In this document: positions 7,150 through 14,103 of the stretch, piece by piece
Numbering within the stretch: the first letter of the stretch is position 1
How the letters are laid out: the number at the start of each line of letters is the position of its first letter
Assembly: GCA_041547565.1 (NCBI GenBank)
Contig: JBFEUI010000033.1
Span: 1-26,176, forward strand
Reading direction: 5' to 3'
DNA length: 26,176 nucleotides
Origin: JBFEUI01 sp041547565
GTDB lineage: Bacteria > Pseudomonadota > Gammaproteobacteria > Thiohalomonadales > Thiohalomonadaceae
Position numbers and translations under genes: made by a program
The notes under the pieces: model-generated
What the model saw: only the letters and a program-made list of their open reading frames with translations
Databases searched by the model: none
What the model was told of the DNA's origin: nothing

Positions 7150-9558
7150 TTATTTGCCGCGTCCGGCAAAGACGATGGGTACCACCTCACGGTAATGTTT
7201 TACGAAGTGGGCGCTGATGCCCGCCCTGATATGCTCCGGCAGTTCTTCGAAATCCCCACGGTTGGCCTCGGGCAGTATCAGCTCCATGACCTTTGCCCGG
7301 CGCGCGGCGATCACCTTTTCTCGAATACCGCCTACCGGGAAGACGTTGCCGGTCAGGGTCAGCTCCCCCGTCATCGCCAAGGGGCGTTTTATCCGTTGCC
7401 CCCGTGCCAGTGACAGCAGTGCGGTGGCCATGGTGATGCCGGCACTGGGGCCGTCTTTCGGTGTCGCCCCTTCCGGTACGTGCAGGTGTACAAAGGCCTC
7501 GTCGAAGAAATTCACGTCACCCTTGAACGCTTTGAGGTGTGAGGCGATGTAGCTGTAGGCAATCTCCGCCGATTCGCGCATCACATCGCCCAGTTTACCG
7601 GTTAGTTTAAAGCCGCGATGCTTGCTGTGAACCAGTGTCGCCTCGATACTCAGGGTGGCACCGCCCATCGCGGTCCAGGCCAGTCCGGTGATGACGCCGA
7701 CGCCGCTGATGAGTTGTTCCTTTCCGAATAGCGGCTTGCCCAGATACTTCTCCAGGTTGCGTGGGCCGACGCGTATCGGGGTCTTTTGACCATTTATCTG
7801 TTGCATGATGGCCTTGCGCACGATCCGACCAAGCTGTTTTTCCAGGTTTCTGACTCCCGCCTCACGGGCATACCCCTCGATGACCTGGCGCAGGGCGGCA
7901 TCACTGATCTTGACCCTGGATGTCTGTGTACCGTTACGCTCCAGCTGCCGCGGCCACAGGTGTTGCCTGGCGATGGCGAGTTTCTCCTCGGTGATGTAGC
8001 CGGAGAGGCGAATCATCTCCATTCTGTCCAGAAGCGGTGCCGGAATAGTGTCGAGCTGGTTGGCGGTGCAGATAAACAGCACCCTGGACAGATCGAAGGG
8101 GATATCCAGGTAGTGATCGAGGAAATCCCGGTTCTGCTCCGGATCAAGAACCTCCAGCAGGGCCGAGGCAGGGTCGCCCTGGAAGGATGCCCCAATCTTG
8201 TCGATTTCATCGAGCATGATGACCGGGTTATCGGTTCCAGTGCCCTTGATCGCCTGGATGAACTTGCCAGGCATGGCGCCGATATAGGTACGGCGATGCC
8301 CCTTGATTTCCGCTTCATCACGCATGCCGCCGAGAGAGAAGCGGAAGAATTGCCGCCCCAGTGCATCTGCAATGGAGCGGCCAATGGAGGTTTTGCCTAC
8401 ACCGGGCGGTCCTACCAGCAGCAGAATTGAGCCCGAGATCTCACCCTTGAGACAACCGACGGCCAGGAATTCCAGGATGCGCTGTTTTACATCATCCAGC
8501 CCCTCGTGATCGTTGTCGAGTATGCGGCGGGCACGTTTCAGGTCGGTCTTGTCCTCGGAGGCGATCCCCCAGGGCAGGGCGGTCAGCCACTCCAGGTAGT
8601 TGCGGGTGACGGTGTATTCGGGGGAGCCGACTTCCAAAATGGAGATTTTCTGCATCTCCTCGTCAATGCGTGTGGCGGCGTGTTCAGGCAGGCTGAGCTT
8701 TTTGATTTTGTCGCGAAACATATCCAGGTCTGCCGTGCGATCGTCCTTTTCCAGACCCAGTTCCTTTTGTATCTCTTTGAGCTGCTCCTTGAGGAAGAAC
8801 TGGCGCTGCTGTTCGCTCATCCGTTCCTCGACCTGCTGACGGATCTTGCTCTGCAGCTTGGCGACCTCCAGTTCCTTTTTAATCAACAGCAGCACCTTTT
8901 CCATCCGCGGCAGCAGGGGGAACAGCTCCAGTACCTCCTGCAATTCCTCCTTGTTGGCGGTGGTCAATGCTGCAGCGAAGTCGGCCAGCGGTGCCGGTTC
9001 ATTGGGGCCAAAACGCTCCAGAAAGTATTTTAGCTCTTCGCCGTAGAGGGGATTGAGGGGCAGCAGTTCCTTGATGGTGTTGATAATGGCCATGGCATAG
9101 GCCTTGACCTGTTCTGTGCCGCCCTCGTGCTTCTCTGTCCGGTATTCGACCTGTGCCATGTAGGGGGGGGTGTCGGTCAGCCACCTGACAATGCGAAATC
9201 GCTGCAACCCCTCGGCGATAAACTGGATCTTTCCGGAGCTATGGCCGGGATTATGCAGGCGAACCGTGCTGCCCACCTCATAGAAACTTTCGTTTTGCAG
9301 GTTATCCAGACTGTTTCCCCGCACCAGTACCAGTCCGGCAACCCGCTGTGGCGTTTCGCCGATCTTTTCGACGGTTTCCAGCCACGGGTTCTCATCGATG
9401 ATGATGGGGGATGCCTGGGCGGGAAAGAACGGGCGGTCCAGTAGTGGCAAAATATAGAGTGTGCCCGGCAAGACTTCCTGAGGAATGATTAACTCAGAGT
9501 TTGCTTGCTGCTCATCAGCTTCGATAATCTCGACTTCTGCTGTTTCCTGGTCTGGCAT
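7150..9558 (-). CDS. asrA: Lon-family ATP-dependent protease, AsrA/Lon2 type
   Basis: The 802-aa cytoplasmic ATP-dependent serine protease has an N-terminal LAN substrate domain (about 33-230) and a coiled coil rich in Glu/Lys/Gln (about 225-275). The AAA+ module has Walker A GPPGVGKT (383-390) and Walker B VIMLDEID (446-453). The Lon protease domain has the catalytic serine in PKDGPSAG (S705) and the lysine in GGIREKVIAA (K748), so both halves should be active. The wording of the protein (for example LLPLNPLYGEELK, YITEEKLAIA, VITGLAWTAMGGATL) matches the second Lon of Pseudomonas (AsrA, PA0779), linked to heat-shock and aminoglycoside response, more than canonical Lon as I recall them. It is not next to clpX or hupB, unlike the main lon. 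The ATG has AAGGGG at 9566-9571. It converges on the FHA gene. Confidence 0.9.
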   Translation of the reverse strand: MPDQETAEVEIIEADEQQANSELIIPQEVLPGTLYILPLLDRPFFPAQASPIIIDENPWLETVEKIGETPQRVAGLVLVRGNSLDNLQNESFYEVGSTVRLHNPGHSSGKIQFIAEGLQRFRIVRWLTDTPPYMAQVEYRTEKHEGGTEQVKAYAMAIINTIKELLPLNPLYGEELKYFLERFGPNEPAPLADFAAALTTANKEELQEVLELFPLLPRMEKVLLLIKKELEVAKLQSKIRQQVEERMSEQQRQFFLKEQLKEIQKELGLEKDDRTADLDMFRDKIKKLSLPEHAATRIDEEMQKISILEVGSPEYTVTRNYLEWLTALPWGIASEDKTDLKRARRILDNDHEGLDDVKQRILEFLAVGCLKGEISGSILLLVGPPGVGKTSIGRSIADALGRQFFRFSLGGMRDEAEIKGHRRTYIGAMPGKFIQAIKGTGTDNPVIMLDEIDKIGASFQGDPASALLEVLDPEQNRDFLDHYLDIPFDLSRVLFICTANQLDTIPAPLLDRMEMIRLSGYITEEKLAIARQHLWPRQLERNGTQTSRVKISDAALRQVIEGYAREAGVRNLEKQLGRIVRKAIMQQINGQKTPIRVGPRNLEKYLGKPLFGKEQLISGVGVITGLAWTAMGGATLSIEATLVHSKHRGFKLTGKLGDVMRESAEIAYSYIASHLKAFKGDVNFFDEAFVHLHVPEGATPKDGPSAGITMATALLSLARGQRIKRPLAMTGELTLTGNVFPVGGIREKVIAARRAKVMELILPEANRGDFEELPEHIRAGISAHFVKHYREVVPIVFAGRGK
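7153..7170. other. Short hairpin at the convergent FHA/Lon junction
   Basis: TTTGCCG (7153-7159) and CGGCAAA (7164-7170) form a 7-bp stem with a 4-base loop within the last Lon codons. No T-run follows on either strand, so a terminator role is only possible, not shown. No other terminator is visible in the 26-base gap. Confidence 0.25.
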
Positions 9559-9598
9559 TGCCTACCCCTTGTACGAAAATTGTCGCTACGATGTAAAT

Positions 9599-9627
9599 AA
9601 AATAGTGCTCCTTTTAACTGCACTCAA
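9599..9627 (-). promoter_or_regulatory. Predicted sigma70-type promoter of the Lon2/AsrA gene
   Basis: Read on the minus strand, TTGAGT (9627-9622) and TATTTT (9604-9599) are separated by exactly 17 bases. Transcription would start near 9592, about 34 bases before the ATG. I found no sigma32-type pair (CTTGAA and CCCCAT) in the gap, which would have been expected for a classic heat-shock lon promoter. Confidence 0.45.
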
Positions 9628-9690
9628 TAGGCGAATGAAATACTCAAAACAAATGTTCATCGTGGCGTGCAAAAGCGATGAAAGATAGAA

Positions 9691-9733
9691 AAATTGAAAA
9701 AATTTAAACGAACGGAGGTTTTTTTTTCAATTT
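9691..9733. repeat. AT-rich 12-bp inverted repeat in the divergent gap
   Basis: AAATTGAAAAAA (9691-9702) is the exact reverse complement of TTTTTTCAATTT (9722-9733), with 19 bases between. It sits in the middle of the 292-base gap 9559-9850, between the divergent Lon2 and histone-like genes. The gap holds no convincing ORF and is strongly AT-rich between 9690 and 9840. The repeat could be an operator or curved DNA. Because it is almost pure A/T, chance is a real alternative. Confidence 0.4.
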
Positions 9734-9786
9734 GGATACATTTTTTTATCTTTTTTGCTGATTTTGATTGATTTTACTTGATTCTC

Positions 9787-9818
9787 TTGCACATAAATGC
9801 TTATTTTGTGTTTATAAT
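9787..9818 (+). promoter_or_regulatory. Predicted promoter of the histone-like gene
   Basis: A perfect TATAAT (9813-9818) follows TTGCAC (9787-9792). The spacer of 20 bases is long; using TTTATA (9811-9816) as the -10 makes it 18. Transcription would start near 9825, close to the AAAAAAGGAG ribosome binding site at 9834-9843. The surrounding A/T tracts could act as UP-element or curved DNA. Confidence 0.5.
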
Positions 9819-9850
9819 TTTTTTGCGTTAAACAAAAAAGGAGTGGGTAC

Positions 9851-10357
9851 ATGCCAAGAGTAAAAAAATCTGCTGCAAAACGCGCCGCTGCAAAGAAGAC
9901 TGTACGCCGTGGTCGTCCGGCCAAAAAGGCTGCAGTGAAACTCGACGCAACAAAGAACAAAACCTTCAAAGCAGCCGTTGCTCGCCGTGACAAGGCGGCC
10001 AAGGCTTGTGAACGCGCTGAAGCTGCAGCCAAAAAGGCGAATGCCGCACTTGTTGCTGCCCGTAGCAAAGCGGCCAAAACCAAGACCGCCGCTGCGAAAA
10101 ATGCAGTTGCCAAGAAACGCGAGGCTGCGGCCAAGACCAAGGCTGCTATTGCAGATGCCAAATTTGAGTTGAAGATGGCTGAAGCGATGATGGCGGCACT
10201 GGCCAAGTGCGATGCCAAGCAGGAAAAGGCCTATGAAAAGGCCATGGCAGCGGCTGTAAAGGCTCAGGAGCGCAAAGAAGCACAGGCTACGAAAAAGCGT
10301 GCAGCGCCCAAGAAAAAGCGCCGTACCGCCAAACGCCGGGTTGCCAAAAAGGCCTGA
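9851..10357 (+). CDS. Lys/Ala-rich histone H1-like nucleoid protein with an AT-hook-like motif
   Basis: The 168-aa, extremely basic protein is dominated by Ala, Lys and Arg, as in H1-like bacterial proteins (AlgP, BpH1, chlamydial Hc families). The N-terminal 30 residues contain RRGRPAKKA (19-27), which has the RGRP core of an AT-hook for minor-groove binding. The middle (about 31-140) is Ala/Lys/Glu-rich and probably helical or coiled-coil (KAAKACERAEAAAKKANAAL). The C-terminal tail (about 148-168) is nearly all Lys/Arg/Ala. No enzyme motif, signal peptide or membrane segment is visible. A strong ribosome binding site (AAGGAG, 9838-9843), a consensus -10 and a strong terminator suggest a highly expressed single-gene unit. 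It presumably compacts DNA or modulates transcription. Low-complexity composition makes family assignment by similarity unreliable. Confidence 0.85.
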   Translation: MPRVKKSAAKRAAAKKTVRRGRPAKKAAVKLDATKNKTFKAAVARRDKAAKACERAEAAAKKANAALVAARSKAAKTKTAAAKNAVAKKREAAAKTKAAIADAKFELKMAEAMMAALAKCDAKQEKAYEKAMAAAVKAQERKEAQATKKRAAPKKKRRTAKRRVAKKA

Positions 10358-10381
10358 TTAGGTCTCACGGTACAGAAGAGC

Positions 10382-10422
10382 AAGGCCATCAGCCGCGGGG
10401 CGGCTGATGGCCTTTTCTTTTT
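10382..10422 (+). terminator. Strong Rho-independent terminator after the histone-like gene
   Basis: AAGGCCATCAGCCG (10382-10395) pairs perfectly with 10401-10414, a 14-bp stem with a 5-base loop (CGGGG). The run TTTTCTTTTTC follows directly. It is one of the best terminators in the window and insulates the gene from convergent moeA. Confidence 0.95.
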
Positions 10423-10449
10423 CCGGTGTGGGGTTGTTCGCTATATTTG

Positions 10450-10468
10450 GCTGAGCCGGTGTCTCAGC
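10450..10468 (-). terminator. Weak hairpin after moeA
   Basis: GCTGAG and CTCAGC (10450-10455 and 10463-10468) form a 6-bp stem with a 7-base loop, just past the moeA stop on the minus strand. The bases that follow (CAAATATAG) are not a T-run, so the terminator call is tentative. Confidence 0.3.
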
Positions 10469-10473
10469 GGGAA

Positions 10474-11733
10474 TCAGATAAGTCCGGCAAAGGGTTGCAC
10501 CGGCACCAGGGTCCCCGGCTCCACGCTCCCCCAATCGGCAGGCAGGATGATGAAACAGTTGGCCTGGCTCATCGAACTGAGGATGTGTGAGCCCTGGTTA
10601 CCGGTGCTGCGTACCACCAGTTTCCCTTCCCCGTTGCGTTCCAGGATACCGCGCTGGAAATCCTGTCTTCCCGGGCGTTTTTTCAGCTTGTCGGCACAGG
10701 GCACCTCGACCATCAGCGGCGCTTCACTGTGTTGCCCCATCATATATTGCAGACTGGGCTGGACTATCTGGTAGAAGGTGGCCATGACCGACACCGGGTT
10801 GCCCGGCAGACCGAAAAATACGGCATCCCCGATACAGCCAAACGCCAGTGGTTTTCCGGGCTTCATGGCGATTTTCCAGAAATCGACCTTGCCCAGCTTA
10901 TCCAGTGTCTCCTTGACATAATCGGCATCGCCCACGGAAACGCCGCCCGAGGTGATGACCACATCGGCCACTTCGGCGGCCTGGGTGAAGGCCGAAACCA
11001 CATCCTCGCGCACGTCGCGGATGACGCCCATATCGATGATATCGGCTCCGAGACGGGACAGCAGCCCGTGCAGGCTGTAGCGGTTGGAGTCATAGATTTG
11101 TCCGTCGCCCAGCGGCTCGCCAATGGAACACAGTTCATCTCCGGTGGAGAAGGTGGCAACCCGCAGGCGACGTGTGACCTGAACCTCGGCCACACCCAGT
11201 GATGCCAGCAGTCCAAGTTCTGCCGGATTCAGGCGCGTACCCCTGGTCAGCACCACCCCTCCGGCTGCAATGTCATCGCCGATATTGCGGACGTTTTCGC
11301 CTGTTTTGTGTCCGCTGGCTATGGTGATGGTATCCGCGCTGCGCTCCGCCTCTTCCTGCATGATTACCGTATCGGCCCCGGAGGGAACCACGGCACCGGT
11401 CATAATGCGCACCGCCTCGCCGCTTTTCACTTCACCCTCAAAGGGGTTGCCTGCAAAGGAGTTGCCAACCACTTTCAGCTCTACAGTGCCGTCGGCAGGG
11501 AGATCGCTGCCTGACAGGGCGTAGCCGTCCATTGCGGAGTTCACGTGCCCCGGCACATTGATTGGCGAGAGCACGTCTTGATTCAATGTGCGTCCGAGCG
11601 CCTCGCGCAGTCCCTTTTTTTCGAAACCGGCAACCGGTTTGAGTGCGGCCTGAATCCGTGTCAAAGCCTCGTCGACCGGTAGGAATGAGGCCTGTTGCGT
11701 GTGGTTGGCGGGAGTTTGTGTTTCTTTTGTCAT
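10474..11733 (-). CDS. moeA: Molybdopterin molybdenumtransferase MoeA
   Basis: MoeA inserts molybdate into adenylylated molybdopterin to give molybdenum cofactor. The 419-aa length is normal for the single-domain-set bacterial enzyme. Visible motifs are NSAMDGYA (65-72), RIMTGAVVPSGADTV (109-123), FSTGDEL (195-201), the MoCF-fold ITSGGVSVGDADYVK (260-274), KPGKP (291-295) and GLPGNPVS (308-315). It has no membrane segment. The ATG at 11733 is preceded by CAGGACGA. It is the last gene of a minus-strand mobA-mobB-moeA unit, 59 bases after mobB. This combination suggests the organism makes bis-MGD-type cofactor for DMSO-reductase-family enzymes; none of those enzymes is in the window. Confidence 0.97.
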   Translation of the reverse strand: MTKETQTPANHTQQASFLPVDEALTRIQAALKPVAGFEKKGLREALGRTLNQDVLSPINVPGHVNSAMDGYALSGSDLPADGTVELKVVGNSFAGNPFEGEVKSGEAVRIMTGAVVPSGADTVIMQEEAERSADTITIASGHKTGENVRNIGDDIAAGGVVLTRGTRLNPAELGLLASLGVAEVQVTRRLRVATFSTGDELCSIGEPLGDGQIYDSNRYSLHGLLSRLGADIIDMGVIRDVREDVVSAFTQAAEVADVVITSGGVSVGDADYVKETLDKLGKVDFWKIAMKPGKPLAFGCIGDAVFFGLPGNPVSVMATFYQIVQPSLQYMMGQHSEAPLMVEVPCADKLKKRPGRQDFQRGILERNGEGKLVVRSTGNQGSHILSSMSQANCFIILPADWGSVEPGTLVPVQPFAGLI

Positions 11734-11792
11734 GGGTCGTCCTGGCGATTGGTATCAAGGGGATTGGAGAAAATTGTAATGTGGCTTGCTGT

Positions 11793-12338
11793 TTATGGCG
11801 ACCTGTCCTGTGAGCGGTTCAGTATGTGGCTGTCGATAAACTGCGCTATCGTCTCGGGGCGGTTGAGATCGAGCACGGGAATAGGGGCACGGGTTGTTTC
11901 CGGCTCGTCGCAGACCATGGCGATAATGTCCGGATCATCCGGGTAGAGCAGGGGTTTTTGCAGTGAAGCGCGCCTGAGTTCAATTTTGGGGTAGCGTTCG
12001 TGCTTGAAGCCTTCCACCAGAAGCAGGTCGAGTGTGTCGGTATCGAATTTGGGCAGCAGTGAGGCCAGATCGGGTTCGGGCAGCGCCAGATCGTTTTCAT
12101 TGATCATCGCCCAGCGTTTGCGTGATGCAATCATCACCTGGCCGGCCCCGGCCTGGCGCAGGCGGTAACTGTCCTTGCCGGGATGGTCGATGTCGAAGTC
12201 GTGATGGCCGTGTTTTAACAGGCCGATTCTCAGTCCGCGCCCCTTTAATATCGGTATCAGCTTCTCCAGCAGGGTGGTTTTCCCCGTACCGCTGAATGCG
12301 ACAAATCCCAGCAGGGGGCAGGGCGCTTCTATGGGCAT
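11793..12338 (-). CDS. mobB: Molybdopterin-guanine dinucleotide biosynthesis protein MobB
   Basis: MobB is a GTP-binding P-loop protein that assists MobA in attaching GMP to molybdenum cofactor. The 181-aa product begins with the fold-leading strand LLGFVAFSGTGKTTLLEKLIP. Its Walker A is FSGTGKTT (15-22), followed by IGLLKHGHHDFDIDHPGKDS (38-57), the MobB signature. A further conserved stretch is LLLVEGFKHERYPKIEL (105-121). Length is normal. The start ATG lies within the last ten bases of mobA (overlap 12329-12338), indicating translational coupling. Confidence 0.95.
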   Translation of the reverse strand: MPIEAPCPLLGFVAFSGTGKTTLLEKLIPILKGRGLRIGLLKHGHHDFDIDHPGKDSYRLRQAGAGQVMIASRKRWAMINENDLALPEPDLASLLPKFDTDTLDLLLVEGFKHERYPKIELRRASLQKPLLYPDDPDIIAMVCDEPETTRAPIPVLDLNRPETIAQFIDSHILNRSQDRSP

Positions 12339-12931
12339 AGCTCTTTCTCTAATTTTGTCAGTTGTTCCGGCGTGTTCAGGTTGATAAATGCATCGGGAGT
12401 ATCTGAAAAATCGGCAATGGCTGGCTGCTCCCCGGCCAGCCAGTCCTGCACGCGACGCTGTCCGCTATTGAGAAATGACTCAAGGCGGGGCAGCACCTTT
12501 TTATTCGCCAGTATAATCACCGCGTGCAGGCGTTGCCCGTCACTGACGGTGCAGACATCACGCTGCTCACGCTCGACCGATTCAACCATTCTTGAAACCA
12601 GATCCGTGGGCAGCAGGGGCGTGTCGCAGGGGAGCGTCAGTACCCACTGGCTGTCGCAGTGGGTCAGCGCGGCATGCAGACCGGCCAACGGCCCCAGTCC
12701 GCCGGCAATGGCGTCGGTAAATACGGGTAGGCCGTACCGCCGGTAGTCCTCGGGTGCGTAGCTGTTGAGGGCCAGACGGGGAATTTGCGGCCGGATACGC
12801 GCAATGACATGTTCGATAAAAGGACGCCCGGCCAGTGTCAACAGGCCCTTGTCGGTTTGGCCCATGCGCCGCCCCTGGCCACCGGCCAGTATGACGGCTG
12901 TAATGTCGTGTGCAACGTCAATCGGTTCCAT
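12329..12931 (-). CDS. mobA: Molybdenum cofactor guanylyltransferase MobA
   Basis: MobA transfers GMP from GTP to Mo-molybdopterin, forming molybdopterin guanine dinucleotide. The 200-aa nucleotidyltransferase shows LAGGQGRRMG (15-24), the conserved lysine in TDKGLL (K28), GPLAGLHAAL (80-89), LPCDTPLLP (100-108) and INLNTPEQL (183-191). All are typical of MobA, and the length is normal. It is the first gene of the mobA-mobB-moeA unit and diverges from the Nudix gene. A predicted promoter lies about 50-75 bases upstream. I see no molybdate-responsive ModE box, but I did not search systematically. Confidence 0.96.
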   Translation of the reverse strand: MEPIDVAHDITAVILAGGQGRRMGQTDKGLLTLAGRPFIEHVIARIRPQIPRLALNSYAPEDYRRYGLPVFTDAIAGGLGPLAGLHAALTHCDSQWVLTLPCDTPLLPTDLVSRMVESVEREQRDVCTVSDGQRLHAVIILANKKVLPRLESFLNSGQRRVQDWLAGEQPAIADFSDTPDAFINLNTPEQLTKLEKELCP

Positions 12932-12977
12932 CGGTTAAACCATTTATGCAGCAGGGCGAAAGCCTTATGCGTGCCGG

Positions 12978-13005
12978 ATTCTAACACGGCAAATGGCCAT
13001 GTCCC
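12978..13005 (-). promoter_or_regulatory. Predicted promoter of the mobA operon
   Basis: On the minus strand GGGACA (13005-13000) and TAGAAT (12983-12978) are separated by 16 bases. A 5-bp inverted repeat (TGCCG at 12972-12976, CGGCA at 12987-12991) flanks the -10, so a repressor could act there. This is a motif match only. Confidence 0.4.
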
Positions 13006-13051
13006 TTGATCCAGTACCGTGATTTGCCGGCTGTTCGCCCATGTACTGTAT

Positions 13052-13060
13052 TGCTAGTAT
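13052..13060 (+). promoter_or_regulatory. Predicted extended -10 promoter of the Nudix gene
   Basis: TGCTAGTAT fits the extended -10 form TGnTAnnAT, without a convincing -35. Transcription would begin near 13067, leaving a leader of about 23 bases with AGGGAG at 13074-13079. Confidence 0.35.
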
Positions 13061-13089
13061 GTCGCAACGGACAAGGGAGACGGCAGGCA

Positions 13090-13713
13090 ATGAATCGACC
13101 ACGGGGACCAAGCGAGCCCGATGTAGAGATACTGGAGCGGCGTGTCGAGCATGAGGGATTTTTCCGTATGGAACATTACACCCTGCGTCACCGCCTGTTC
13201 AACGGCAGCATGAGCCCGGTCATCGGCAGGGAACTGTTTGAGCGCGGGCATGCCGCGGCGGTATTGCCCTATGATCCGCTGCGCGATGAGGTGGTGCTGC
13301 TGGAACAGTTTCGTATCGGCGCCCTCAAGCGTGACGGGGGCCCCTGGTTGGTGGAGATCGTGGCGGGTATCATCGAACAGGGCGAGGACTGTGAAACGGT
13401 AATCTGTCGTGAGGCGCTTGAAGAGGCTGGCGTGACACTGGGGCAGATTGAGCATATCTGCGACTACCTGGTCAGTCCCGGCGGTACCTCCGAAACCATC
13501 AGCCTCTATTGTGCCCAGGTCTCGAGCGCGGGGGTCGGTGGCATTCACGGGCTGGAAGAGGAGGGGGAGGACATCCGTGTTTTTGCTGTACCCTTTGGCC
13601 AGGCGTGGTTGTGGCTGGAGCAGGGGGTGATCGACTCGGCCAGCCCGATTATTGCACTGCAGTGGCTCAACCTGCACCGTCCCAGGCTGCAGAAAGCGTG
13701 GCGCATGCTATAG
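13090..13713 (+). CDS. nudF: ADP-ribose pyrophosphatase (Nudix hydrolase)
   Basis: This enzyme hydrolyses ADP-ribose to AMP and ribose 5-phosphate, limiting free ADP-ribose. The 207-aa product has a complete Nudix box at 93-115: GIIEQGE, then REALEEAGV with the metal-binding glutamates. It also has LLEQFRIGAL (70-79) and the downstream YLVSPGGTSE (126-135), which mark the ADP-ribose class. Length matches E. coli NudF. The ATG at 13090 is chosen because AGGGAG lies at 13074-13079 and the protein similarity starts there; an in-frame start at 13006 would add 28 unrelated residues and precede the predicted promoter. It is divergent from mobA. Confidence 0.93.
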   Translation: MNRPRGPSEPDVEILERRVEHEGFFRMEHYTLRHRLFNGSMSPVIGRELFERGHAAAVLPYDPLRDEVVLLEQFRIGALKRDGGPWLVEIVAGIIEQGEDCETVICREALEEAGVTLGQIEHICDYLVSPGGTSETISLYCAQVSSAGVGGIHGLEEEGEDIRVFAVPFGQAWLWLEQGVIDSASPIIALQWLNLHRPRLQKAWRML

Positions 13714-13766
13714 TTTTTCCAGGTTTGGACGCTATTAAATAGTGAAGATGATTTATTGAGGTCATT

Positions 13767-13997
13767 ATGGAGATTAAATCCGCATTCGGCAGCAGTCTGC
13801 TGGGTATTCAGCGTGGCTTACAGGGGCTGGAGAAGAATGCTGCGGAAGTCGCCCAGGCAAGCAAAAGTACCGAGCAGGGCGTACCGGTCAATGCGCTGGT
13901 TGAAGGCACGGTGAATCGTCTTCAGGTCGAGGCCAATGTCGATATGATCCAGACCATCGATGAGACCATCGGCAGCCTGCTGGATGAGAAGGCTTGA
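13767..13997 (+). CDS. Small protein resembling flagellar rod/hook protein termini
   Basis: The 76-aa protein has no signal peptide or membrane segment. The N-terminal helix (FGSSLLGIQRGLQGLEKNAAEVAQ) and the C-terminal helix (VEANVDMIQTIDETIGSLLD) follow the pattern of the ends of axial flagellar proteins such as FlgC/FlgE. The central domain is missing, so the two ends are joined by a short Ser/Thr-rich linker. Similar short proteins occur in other gammaproteobacteria as lone genes, to my knowledge without an assigned function. GAGG at 13758-13761 precedes the ATG. It lies 53 bases after nudF on the same strand and may be co-transcribed. No flagellar genes are nearby, so the flagellar link rests on pattern alone. 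Confidence 0.7.
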   Translation: MEIKSAFGSSLLGIQRGLQGLEKNAAEVAQASKSTEQGVPVNALVEGTVNRLQVEANVDMIQTIDETIGSLLDEKA

Positions 13998-14103
13998 AAT
14001 ACGGCCCCAGGAACGAGTGGACAGTGATAGAACGCTTTTAGGCTAAGGGTTTTCTCCTGACTCGGTACCCGCCACTCGATACCTTCTTTATTGTCCGCCA
14101 CCC

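Noticed and set aside
7786..8430. 214-aa plus-strand ORF inside the Lon2 gene
   Set aside because: It sits opposite the AAA+ region, whose motifs are all intact on the minus strand; it has no independent support.
9690..9850. AT-rich island as a mark of horizontal transfer or an attachment site
   Set aside because: No integrase, tRNA or direct-repeat pair is visible, and the stretch is explained by divergent promoters.
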